Assembly (NCBI RefSeq): GCF_000275845.1
Contig: NW_006766955.1
Location: 66,090-130,089, forward strand
Direction of reading: 5' to 3'
DNA: 64,000 nucleotides
Source of the DNA: Dichomitus squalens LYAD-421 SS1
Lineage: Eukaryota; Basidiomycota; Agaricomycetes; Polyporales; Polyporaceae
The notes beneath the pieces are model-generated. The model saw only the letters and a program-made list of their open reading frames with translations. It had not been told where the DNA came from and did not search any database. The translations under genes and the position numbers were made by a program. Shown piece after piece: positions 11,698 to 21,710 of this stretch (its first letter is position 1; each line of letters opens with the position of its first letter).

Positions 11698-12794
11698 ATG
11701 CCTAGAAACCCCGACGCCTACGTGCGGGCCATGAAGCCCGCAGAACTGCCTCAAGTGATAGACCTCCTAACGCGGGCCTTCATCAACGACCCGACAATGT
11801 GCTACTACGGCCACGTTTCGGCTCTGGTGCAAGACCCTGCAAACCCGACGCCCTCACACGCAGAGGCCATCCGTGACCTGCGGGTGTTCTGGAACGCAAT
11901 GGCCCGAATCCCTCTGCACATCGGCGGGAATATCGACGTCGTCGTCGCGCCGTCCTCTAGTACGAACGGCTCCGCCGACCATGCGCAAGGGTCAGCGGCG
12001 CCGGCGGAGGAGCAGATCGTAGCGGTCGCGCTGTGGCTCCCGCCCGGCACTTCGCTGGACTTCTCCCTCGCCACGCTACTCCGCGCTGAGTTCCACAAGG
12101 TCCCGTTCGTGTGGGGTTTCACGGGCTCGAAAGTGCGCATTCCTCCCCGACTCCAGACGACCGACCCGCCCCCCACATCTCGCATCTCACATCTCACGCG
12201 TCCGCACCCCACAGAGACTGATCGAGTTTACCCCGGCGGTCGAGAAGACGCTCAAACGGGAGTTCAAGAGCCGCAAGGTCGACCGCCTCGACACATGGCA
12301 CGTCTGGGCGATCGCCGTCGATCCGGAACACCAAGGCGCAGGTACGTGCCCCGAGCACCCCGCTCACCCTGCGTGCGTGTGTCCTTGTTCTCATCGTTCT
12401 GACGGTCCTCTGGGCGTACAGGCTACTCCTCCATGCTGTTCCGCCACGGGTTCCGTCGTGCGTCTCCCAAGGTGATCCACCTCGTCGCGTCGAAGCCTAA
12501 GAACAAGGACATCTACGAGCACTTTGGATTTGAGGTACGCCGCTGCGGCTTGCATTCGAAACCAATCTTCGTCCTTCCCGACCGGGACCCCTCATCTCGC
12601 TCGCGCGTTGTTTCACAGACGGTTGAGACACACATAGTGGGCGTTGGCAAAGTGGATGCCGCCGGACTCAAGGCCAGCGGCGATGCCGCTAAGGGCGTTC
12701 CAGAGTTCGTAATGATCAAGGTAACGTGTCTCCTCTGGCTCTCTTGTCACCGCATATCACATCTCCTGAAATCTCGATCCAGTGGACGTCATGA
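11698..12794 (+). CDS. GNAT-family N-acetyltransferase (copy 1)
   Basis: Seen: five exons, 11698-12132, 12215-12341, 12422-12534, 12619-12720 and 12783-12794, splice cleanly to 262 residues. The N-terminus is MPRNPDAYVRAMKPAELPQV, then the alpha1 block LLTRAFINDPTMCYYG. The acetyl-CoA motif is AIAVDPEHQGAGYSSMLF (Q-x-x-G), split by intron 2 after GCAG. The C-terminal block is IYEHFGFE followed by VPEFVMIKWTS. Family: these fungal GNATs acetylate small amines or drugs from acetyl-CoA in the cytosol; the substrate cannot be read from sequence. A paralogue with identical intron positions lies at 28085-29065, and a decayed partial copy at 20530-20787. The start is the first ATG that opens the conserved N-terminus; an upstream in-frame ATG at 11635 is not needed. 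Confidence 0.88.
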
Positions 12795-13907
12795 ACCACT
12801 AGGCTTGCAGTGCGCTGTGGAACGGTGGATTCCGCTCACCGAGCGACCAGGGCGTGTTTGTTCGAGAGAAGCCTATCGTTATGCACCTACCAGCGACTCG
12901 CTGGCTTTGGAGGCGGGGACGAGGAGACAGTGTGGGATGTGTACGCGGACTTCGACGATGCCGTGATGCGGTACGGTACTCGACAGCTTTCGGGATCGGT
13001 GACACCAGGTATGTGTGCTAGCCTGGGTAAGGAATGGGAGAGGTGCCTTCGCCTACACCCTATAGCCCGCAGACGACTGGGTGAGTGATATCTACTATGA
13101 ACATGAGGCATCGTGGGGCAGATAATTCAAGCCCTAAACAATATCTCTCTATGAATAGTAGCAGCTAGGAGGTGTCGCGATGGTCACGATACCGGTGCTG
13201 GGCCCGGAGTGGTCCACATCCCGCCAATTCTCATGCACGGTGCACTCGTTCACGTCCCGCCGATAGTCGCGAACCTTACGTGGGCTCTGTAAGTGCATCA
13301 GCCCTAACGTAGCACGGAACCTGAGATAGTGCCTATCGTCGAGGTCGAAATCTCCGGCAACTGACAAGGATGCCGAAGATGCGTCGCCGCGCTGGAAAGA
13401 GTGCCTTGCTACTTGGCTAGTTAGTGTGATCCCCGGAGTCCAACGAGTCTGGCGGACTCGTTGGACTCTACACGGCAGGCATTCCGGGATTTCCGGCCGG
13501 GGAAGAGTCTGTGAAAAGAGAGGCACGAGGTAAGCCGTTCGTATAGATGCGGCTTTTTCGAGCAAAAGCCTTCGAAAACCCGGGGATTGAATAGGGGGGG
13601 GCTCCCGCTTCGTCGACTTTTCTATGCACGGAAACATCAGGCTGCCGTGTTGTGGTTTGGGAGCGCGGTATTTATGCTCGTCCCCTGCTGAGATTTGGTG
13701 ATGGTGATTCAGAATAAGGAACGCTGCCGACTGGTACGAGTCTCTACGCGGCATTAAGGTCAATGCCTGTCGTAAGCACAAAGCTTCGCTGACAGGTCTT
13801 CGGACACTCCAGTGCCGTAGATTCTTATAAGTTTGCAGGGAGTCATTTGGCCACTACCACGCTCCAGCTCGTCCCACTGATGACCACGACCACACAACTC
13901 GAACGGT
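12795..13907 (+). other. Unassigned spacer with possible coding remnants
   Basis: Between about 12847 and 12895 the sequence reads VFVREKPIVMHLPATRW, and a nearby frame gives DEETVWDVYADFDDAVMRYG. Part of this has an inverted counterpart at about 23335-23385. I cannot name the family. A strong hairpin lies at 13436-13468. A 210-codon minus-strand frame at 13149-13781 is unsupported. Confidence 0.35.
13436..13468. repeat. Perfect 14 bp hairpin
   Basis: Arms GAGTCCAACGAGTC and its exact reverse complement are separated by five bases (TGGCG). The site lies in non-coding DNA 440 bp before the dead SDR copy. It could be an element footprint or a structural remnant; no terminator role is expected in a fungus. 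Confidence 0.8.
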
Positions 13908-15160
13908 ATGCCGCCCACTCTCGACACCACCACGCTCAACGCCCTTGCCGTCCTCGGCGCCGCCCTCGCCCTGCCGCACCTCTATCGCCTCCTCGACTTC
14001 CTCTGACTCTACTTCCTTCGCCCGGACCCGTCCAAACGCTACCTCCACGGGCACGCCCCGTACGCCTTCATTACAGGCGCCACGGACGGCATGGGCAAGG
14101 CGACCGCGGCGGAGCTGCTCGTCGTGGGTTCAACGCGGTGTTGCACAGACGGAACGAGGCGAAGATGCAGCAGGTCGTGCGCGAGCTGCGCGCACAGGGT
14201 AAGGGCAAGGCGGGCGAGAGGGACATCCGGTACTTTTTCGCGGACGCGGCGAAGGCGGGGCACGACTTCGCGAAGCTCGTCGAGCCGTTCGGGGCTCTGC
14301 ACGTCACCATCGTCGTGCACAACGTCGGCGGGTCGGACCTGTCCGCTGCTAGGTGCGTCTCACCCAGAAGCTTGCAAAGTGGATGCTGACTCCGCCGGGC
14401 TCCTAGGATCGACGGGCGCAGCGAGGACTACATCCTGGGTGTCGTGAACAAGAACTCATTCTTCTCCCTCTTCCTCACGCGCGCGCTCCTTCCGCAGCTG
14501 CGGCGCGCGGCGCAGTCCGGGCCCGTGCAGGTGTTCTTCGTCGGCTCGCTCGCAGGGGACATCGCCCCAGTGCGGCTGCCTATCTACGCCGCGTCGAAGG
14601 GGTTCCTGGAGTCGCTCGCGCGCGGGCTGGACAACGATGAGCAGTTCCTCGGGGTGGACGACCGGCCGACGGGCGTGCGCTTCGGGTACCTCTCGGTGGG
14701 CGCGGTGCACTCGGACAACCACGACGCGCCGATGCCGCCTAGTTTGACGACGCCGACGTCTGCGCGGTTTGCGCGCGCGCTCGTGGACGCGATGGGGTGT
14801 GGGCGGCGAAGGGTCGCGCCGTATTGGATGCACGCCGTGCTGTCTTGGCTGGTGGAGCTGGGCCCGGAGAGCGTTGCGGACGCGGCTAGCGCGCAGGAGA
14901 TGCGGGGGCTGATCGCGAGGGCGGAGAAGGACAGGTGAGATGGGGGCCGGGTGCGTCGTTATGGCTCGGACTGGGTTTGGCGTGGAGTGTACGTGAGTGC
15001 GTGTATCTTGTGCTGGAGGGACTTGTCATTTGCTTTTTCTTGGGCCAAATACGATGTGGCTCAGTGTATAGGATTGTGCCTGTCGACAGCATGCAGGATG
15101 TGTTCTGCTCCTCAAACTGTTGCCGACGCCAATGTGAACTGACAGAGAGACGATGTGATC
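13880..15160 (+). repeat. Left arm of inverted SDR duplication
   Basis: Alignable by eye to the minus strand of about 21705-22990, through the promoter-side TGACCACGACCACACAACTC, both exons, the intron, and 200 bp of 3' flank containing AGGATGTGTTCTGCTCCTCA. Confidence 0.88.
13908..14938 (+). pseudogene. Dead SDR copy (KAR/HSD17B12-like)
   Basis: Seen: this is nearly the same as the intact inverted gene at 21926-22963, which allows exact lesion calls. TGG (Trp) became TGA at 14004-14006, right after LYRLLDFL. One base is missing in the stretch after ELL (about 14121-14126), shifting the frame before FNAVLHRRNEAK. A six-base in-frame deletion shortens the GKGKGEAGERD stretch. The second exon, from about 14406 to the stop at 14938, is fully open and keeps YAASKGF. 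Family: NAD(P)H short-chain reductases acting on 3-ketoacyl or steroid substrates in the ER membrane. Inference: exon 1 died after the duplication, while exon 2 has not yet collected stops, so the event is recent. Confidence 0.9.
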
Positions 15161-16205
15161 GGTATTCCTGGAGGATGACCGGGACCTCTTCCTATCGTTT
15201 GTGTTCGGTGAGGTGGATAAGAAGGTCGCTGCCCAGGTAATGCACGTCGTCTACTACACCGGAAAGCAATATTCTGCTGCGCTAGGTGGCTAGCCGACGA
15301 TAGCACGATGCTCCTGGTTAATGTCGTCAAATGTAGAACCGACTTGCTTTGCTCGGACTCTCGTCTATTGCGCTATATGCTCGCGACACAACAAGCCGCT
15401 CGCTCGCCAGCTGGGTGTTATACACTGTATACAGACTCGGTGAGAGACAAGACAGGCACACTCCAGGCGCGAACACGTGATCGCGACGCGCCGACGCGTC
15501 CTGTCAAAAAGGAGAAAGATCGACGATTGACTTAGCCGCAGCCTTCAAGCTCATGCGACAGCTTTTTGCGTACTACAATGTCGCACATTTAACTACAGCG
15601 GATGTAAAAATCAGCGTCGCATGCCCCGCGCCGGGTGGTGTGCTCGGATCACCGGAACTCCCCGGCCGAGCCCCAACCCTACCGCACCGAGGCCATTGCC
15701 CAACTCTGTTCCACCTCTGGAAGCACTTGAATATATCGGGTATCTGTGTTGGGAACATACCAGGTAAGATATCGAGTATTCTGTAGCTCGAAAAGCGGCA
15801 TCGCTCGTCGGGGCACGTCTCGAACAGTCACCGCGAGCGTGTCCCCGAGCTGGAAGGTGGCCGGAGAGCAGGCTGGCGGGGCTCGGCAGGTGCCTGCCGC
15901 TGATCCGAGCACACCACCCGGCGCGGGGCATGCGACGCTGATTTTTACATTCGCTGTAAGTGGGAAGCCCAGCCGATCTTGCTTCTCTAGCATCCCACTC
16001 CCGATCGTCACCGGTGAAGGGCAGCTCGACATAGAGTATATATATATTCACAGCCGGTAGTCCAAACGATCTTCAGACCTCTGCTCCCCTCTCGCCGCCT
16101 TGGTCATCGCACACTGCATCCCCGTCTTCTCTTTGAGCCCGCACCCGACGTACCTTATCTCCATGTCTTCATATCCTTCTCGTAGCTTCATCGTTTACGC
16201 CGCAA
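15160..16205 (+). repeat. Direct-repeat unit (spacer plus promoter), copy 1
   Basis: Aligned in the same orientation to 21030-21710. Shared landmarks are ACACGTGATCGCGACGCGCC, CCCACTCCCGATCGTCACCG, GAAGGGCAGCTCGACATAGA and GACGTACCTTATCT. Copy 1 carries the MITE (15594-15958) that copy 2 lacks. The last third contains a TATATATATA stretch at about 16037 and is the likely upstream region of the membrane-protein gene. A short stretch at 15162-15262 has an open frame conserved in copy 2. Confidence 0.85.
15594..15958. mobile_element. MITE-like element with TA target duplication
   Basis: Seen: 15602-15651 is the exact reverse complement of 15901-15950 (50 of 50). Adding the outer CAGCG and one mismatch gives termini CAGCG(G/A)ATGTAAAAATC. 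Weaker complementarity reaches inward through GCCGAGCCCC, giving arms of about 80 bp. The element is bounded by TA on each side and has no transposase frame. The paralogous spacer at 21452-21453 has a single TA and no element: a natural empty site. Inference: a non-autonomous DNA transposon, most likely mobilised by a Tc1/mariner-type (TA-targeting) transposase. Confidence 0.88.
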
Positions 16206-16732
16206 GATCGCTCCATTCGAACCGCGCCTTGCTTCATTGCATGCCCCTGCATTCTTCAGTGACACCGCCTGTCTCTTTCGACGTTTCTTGAAGCGTTCGG
16301 AGATTGTAATGTTGGTGCTTGCGGAAATCAGAAGACTGACAGGACGGGAGTGGACGAAAGAGGTAAAGGCCGCTCGGCGTCTGCGAAATGGTGGCGGCCA
16401 CGTGGGGTTGAATGCACATTCAACCCGGCGCTTCTCCTCACTCTCCCGCTCGAGTTCGCGCTGCCACCGTCCCCTCCCCGCCCCCTCCGTGTCCCCCGTC
16501 TCCCTCCTTCTTACTCTCCGAAATCTCTCACCGCAACGCAACTCGCTAACAACATAAATCCTACTTCACGACCTGTAAGTTCCTTTTCCGGCCCACGGCC
16601 CGCACCATCACCCCCGAAGCTCACCCTTCCATTCGATAGCGTTCACGCTTACCCCACGTTCTCTACCCAAACTGCGACCACTGTCTTGATCACACCCCGT
16701 TCACGACTCTCACCTCATACCCCTCTTTGGCT

Positions 16733-19542
16733 ATGGCTGTGCCTACCCAGGTGCTCCCCTCATGGCTCACCCTTTCTACTACCGTCGTCACTCTCCCCGA
16801 CGGCGTTGTCTCGACATCGTCCACTACCTTGCAATTGCCATTGACCTACTTCGGTCCAAGCGTGAGTCTACCATTCTGTCTTTCTTGCACAAAGTCCCCC
16901 CTTCTGCTTTCGCGAGTGCCAGATGTTCATCTTAGCATCGTTAGATCCCGCTAGGTACCGACGGAGTGTGGACTTGGGGCGGTTTGACCCCGCCGCCATC
17001 GACGATTTCTGCTTCCACCACTACTACTGCGACACCTACCTCATCATCTCCCAGCTCCGCCATAACTTCTGCTCCCTCCACCTCCACCACACTATCCCCG
17101 ACATCTGCATCAAGCACACCCTCTTCTTCTATCCTAAGCGCCACCTCGTCGACGGCCTCGTCAACGTCGACTATACCAACAGCATCTCCAGCAGCAGGAT
17201 CTTCCCATGGCATCTCACCAAGCACCCTCGGCGCGATTCTGGGCAGCATCCTGGGAACCCTTCTTCTTCTCGTCCTCATCGCCATCATCTTCCTCCTTCG
17301 TCAGACTCGCAAGCGCCGTCAGGTTGACCCCCAAGACCCTTCGTCTAGTTTCTGGAATCGCTCGACAACGTTGATGTCTATGCGCCGTAGTCAACAGCCG
17401 ATCTGGACAGGATGGGATATCGTCGAGCCCCGGGACTTGGAGCCGAGCCCTCCTCGGTCCCCTGGAGAAGGTTCTCCACGGGAAAGCGGCGACGAGGAGG
17501 ATCCCTTCCTCACACGAGGCAGTATCCGTAGTGGTACTGAGGCCGGCCACACCCGCACTGACACGGATACTCTCGTCAGTCTTCCCGCGATCGCACGAAC
17601 GGGGACGGTGTCGTCCTATCGCTCCAAGGCCAGGCCGGGTGAGCCCATCATCCCTCGCGATGTTCAGCTGCGCATGGGAGAAGAGATGGCGGACGCGCCC
17701 CCTTACCCTAGCATTCGTATGGTCGAGCGTCGGCCGTCGACCGACGTCGAGTCCCCGCTGCTGCCCCCACGCCCTATTGACCCCGACAGTCTGGGCGTGG
17801 CTGCGCGCCGCGCTTCTAACCCATCGCTTGGATCAGAGAAGCGATCCATTATGTCGGACAAGTCGCTGGGTAGCCTCGATCTGCAGGAGGCTGAGGGCGC
17901 CGAGATGCTCACGGCTAGGCGGGTGAAGGTCGCGCAGATCCAGCCCGGGACCGTTGGCGCGAGCACGAGCGCCGCGGCCCCGAACGTCCTTGGGCTTGAC
18001 CGTCTCGCTAACCTCGGACGGCTGAGCTGGTTCAGGCGCATGTCGTTCCTGGGGACTCCCGCCGGCTCGCAGCTTGGTACCCACAGCGAACAGGAAGGGG
18101 AGCCGTCCGATACGTATACCCGGACGCCCCCACGCCACTCCCGTCACGGCTCACGGTCTCGCCCCGGTTCTCAGTCGCGTCCTGCGTCGTTCCGCATTTC
18201 GACGCACGAGCCGACCAGCCCGACTACTGACAGCTTTGGGCGCAGGATTAGGCAACAGGATGCTGGGCTTGGGTTCGGCATGGGCGGAGAGCGGCCTATC
18301 TCGAGCGTCAGCGCGGTGAGTGAGGCGAGCGGCAACACGGTGTTCTTCGACGCTCGCTCGCGGCCGGGGAGCTCTTTGGGCACCCGCACGACGCAAGGCT
18401 CTGGCCCCGCGAGCGTGCCTCCCGTCCCCCCAATGCCTGCCGCTTATCCTGCGCAGCCGTCGCCGCTACAGCGCGAGGTCCGCCGGTCTGGGTCTGGGTC
18501 TCCTGGGGATAGCCACGGACACTTCGCCGGGGACAGCCCGCCAACTTATGAGGCCGCGACGCGCCCGCAGTCGGTGGCAGTGGAGTACTCGGACATCGAT
18601 GTTCTGGACATGCCTGCTCCGCGCCCGGCTTCGCCGTTTAGCGCCGCTTCTGGATCGCGTAGTAGCCCGCCCGGTCTTCCGGATATCAGCGTGTGGAGGA
18701 ACTCGATCGTGAGCAGCACTGCAGGCCCCGCGACGATAGCAACAGATAGCACCTCGCGTGTGGACGTGCTCGACGATGCGCCGCCTTCGGCTGATAACGG
18801 GTGGTCGAGCTTGTCTGGTGGCGGGAGACACGAAGGCAGGAGGTTGACTTTTGGTGTGGTGAGTCAAGTCTCGTCTGCGACAGTGCTACCGCTTCGTATT
18901 AACTCAGGTGCGTTCATCCAGCCCATGGTAGTCCAGCCTCGAGACGCGCTTCAATCAGAGCGCGGCTCGTTACATTCGATGCGGTCGCACCTGAGCCCAC
19001 ACTCGTCCCATAGTCCCTCCGGCTCCGCTGCAGCGTCCTCCCGGCATACCCTGACCGGCTCGAACTCCTCGCGACCCTCGGGATCGAGCAACTCGCACTC
19101 AAGACGGCCGACGGGCAGCAGCGGACAGTCTCTCGCGCACACTAACTCGATCTCCTTTGACGACCATCGCCCAGGGCGGCGGCATGGAGATGTCGGAGAG
19201 GTTGCCCCGCCACTGTCGGCGGTCTTCAGCCGCGGCTTCCCCGGCACGATATCACCCCCTCCGCCCAGAAGCAATGGCCACCCCGACGACGTTGTTACCC
19301 CGGATCCAGCGTATCCTCCTGGCGTGCCGCTTCCCATCTCCGTCCCGACCCCGAGTGCGACGGTGTCGGGGACGGTGACGTCGAGGACGACGACGGAGGA
19401 TAGCTTGACGGACTTGAGCGTGACGACGACGCAGACGGACCCTATCACGGGCGCGGTCGTGCACTTGCCGAGGCTGCCTTGGCGCAGTGGCGCGGAGGCG
19501 CCCTGGGGCGAGAGGCCTGTTCGTGAAGATACGATGTGGTAA
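16733..19542 (+). CDS. Long single-pass membrane protein, Ser/Thr-rich
   Basis: Seen: exon 1 (16733-16861) and exon 2 (16945-19542) join in phase 0 to give 908 residues. The ectodomain begins MAVPTQVLPSWLTLSTTVVT and includes SIPLGTDGVWTWGG. Residues 60-135 are almost pure Ser/Thr/Pro/Ala, a likely O-mannosylated stalk. Residues 138-161 (GAILGSILGTLLLLVLIAII) form one helix followed by RQTRKRR, an inside-positive stop-transfer. About 745 residues of disordered, Ser/Pro/Arg-rich tail follow, with many RPGS/RSGT repeats and PPYPS / PPTYEA (PPxY-like) motifs. Inference: type I plasma-membrane or wall sensor-like protein of the general WSC/Mid2/Msb2 design, but with no domain I can name. The splice choice restores the conserved-looking GPSIPLGTDG junction. 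The promoter region is shared with the duplicated block at 21450-21710. Confidence 0.75.
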
Positions 19543-20439
19543 AAGTGCGCGTGCTCTGGTCTGGCATCCGTTCGCTCTCTTCTCTGGCCTGCTCTGCGTT
19601 GCCCATTGCATGGTCGCAGCTGCCTCCTTTCCCGTTTATCTGGTCGTCTGGTCGTCTTGTTGTCGCTATGGGCTGTTGAGTTGTTTCCTTCCGCCGCTGG
19701 GGTGTGGCCTTGGATCTTAGAGCGGCGCCGGCGTAGGTCGGTGCTCCTTGGTTATTGGTTGCTACTTACACTACGTTACGTCCACTTTTCGACGTGAAAT
19801 TATCCACTTCCCTTCGGTTCATGCTACTCTCATCGTGGTCTCCCTCTGCGTCGTCTGCGCTCGCATTTCTACCCCCGCACTCGCCCGCCCTCTCCCATTC
19901 GCCTCTTTATACGCGATACCTTTTATGGCGGGCGGGACATACCTCCCGTTGCTGAACTTCGTGCTGTGTCTGATTTAATTCTGCTCGCCCTACCTCCATC
20001 CTACCTGCGATACCACCCCATACTACTTGCCTACTCTACTTCGCGCACCCTACCTCTTGCGACACGCCCCATGACCTCCCGCTTCACGTTTCCCGCATCT
20101 GTCTGACATGTATCTACTATCCTGCTCTGCTCACGCTCACGACGCCTGTTATGATCATGACCCAATCTAGTCAAGTGCTTTTCGTGTATGTTTTGATGAT
20201 CCCTGGGAGACGTTGTGTGCATGTGGAACGTTGTTCGACAAGTCTTACAGTGATCGGTTGATTGCGCACGTGAAGAAAAGCGGTTGCAGTTGATGGTGAT
20301 TCCAGTAAGGAGCTGTCCTCGAGTCAGACGGATCCGATCGTAATCGACGGTAGTGTTATAAGTTTCCTTCCTTAGCTAGGTGGGGCGATCCATATGCACG
20401 TCCACCCAAGGGCTAGCGCTGCAAGGAGGACATCGTTCG
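19543..20439. other. Intergenic
   Basis: Pyrimidine-rich 3' flank of the membrane-protein gene, then nondescript sequence. No gene seen. Confidence 0.4.
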
Positions 20440-20529
20440 AAAACGCACTGCGACTTTAGTGATTCACGACGATCACTGGATCGGGATGTCAGGCGTGCGA
20501 TGACAAGACAACGGGAGGAGAAACGTTAC

Positions 20530-20787
20530 CTTGATTATCACGAACTCGACTCCGGCGGCATCCACTTCGCCAACGCCCACCATGTGTGTCTCGACCGTCT
20601 GTGAAACAGCGCGCAAGTGAGGTGAGGGGCCCGGTCAGGGAGTACGAAAACGAGGTTCGAACGCAAGTCGCAGCGGCGCACCTCGAACCCGAGGTGTCCT
20701 TTTTCTTCGGCTTCAACGCGACGAGCTGGATCACTTTTTTGGGAGACGCACGACGGAACCCGTGGTGGAATAGCATGGACGAGTAGC
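20530..20787 (-). pseudogene. Decayed 3' fragment of GNAT copy 1
   Basis: Seen: the minus strand reads GYSSMLFHHGFRRASPKKVI then LVALKPKKKD, matching exon 3 of the gene at 11698-12794. It then loses about 13 bases (IYEHF is gone) and continues out of frame as LGFEVRRCDL. Homology continues through the exon 4 and intron 4 equivalents to about 20440, where the last-exon TGG is TGA. There is no counterpart of exons 1-2. Homology begins in the intron just before GYSS, so the copied segment broke inside or before intron 2. It cannot encode an enzyme: the N-terminal half is missing. Confidence 0.88.
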
Positions 20788-21029
20788 CTGTCCGCCAAAG
20801 GGAAGTCAGAAGCACGCAGGTAAGGCTAAGGATAAGAAGGTATCTCGGCCCGCCACTTGCAAGATGTCCTTCAAGTTGGAGCATATCCTATGGCTTTCGA
20901 CTCACGTGAATTCTCTTCAAATGGTTCAGAGGTTCCCAGGGCGGAAATTGAGCCTCTGCAAGCTTGATGGGTAACTGTGTTGCCAGATGGCCTGATCCAT
21001 AATCCGGCCGAGTTTGAGCACCTCTCCGC

Positions 21030-21710
21030 GTATTCGTGGAGGATAACCTCAGCCTATCGCTTGTGTCGCGTGAGGTGGATGAGAAGGCCAACGCTCAAGT
21101 CATGCACTTCGTCTGTTACACGGACAGCCGGAATCTGTTCCTGTTCGGATGTTGTCACATATACATCTACATAGGACCTACTTGCTTTCCTCGGCTCATT
21201 CAGCTATGTTTTTGCGACGCAACTTAAGCTTTCCGCTCGCCCGCGAACAGGATCTACACCGCATTCGGACTTGGCGAGCGACAAGACGGGCGCACTCGAG
21301 CCAATATTCCCGACAAGAATACGACGCCCTAGAGCCGCGGACACGTGATCGCGACGCGCCTTGGGGGAACATCGACGATTGACAGCACCCCGCGGGTCGT
21401 CTTCTGTCTCTTCACAGCGGCCTTCGTGCGTAAATATGTCGCATAGTTTACTAAATGGAAAGCTCGGCCGGCATCCCACTCCCGATCGTCACCGGGTGAA
21501 GGGCAGCTCGACATAGACGCGTCCCTGCACCAGACTTATATATTCAATGCCGGCAGACCGAACGGCCTTCAAACCCTCTGCTTCCCCCCGTCGCCTTGCA
21601 CTCTGGTGCTCGCAGACTGCATGTCCATATTCTCTTTGAGCCGGCACCCGACGTACCTTATCTCTATGTCACTCCGAGCTTCATCGTTCACGCCAACCGC
21701 ATCGTCTCGA
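21030..21710 (+). repeat. Direct-repeat unit (spacer plus promoter), copy 2
   Basis: Same-orientation copy of 15160-16205 without the MITE. It ends head-on against the 3' flank of the intact, leftward SDR gene, so the copied promoter has no downstream gene to drive. Confidence 0.85.
21452..21453. other. Empty target site for the 15594-15958 element
   Basis: ATGTCGCATAGTTTACTAAA here pairs with ATGTCGCACATTTAACTA | element | TAAG in copy 1. A single TA sits where copy 1 has TA-element-TA. Confidence 0.8.

Noticed and set aside
13149..13781. 210-codon minus-strand open frame
   Set aside because: No recognisable family and no splice-supported extension; crosses the hairpin.
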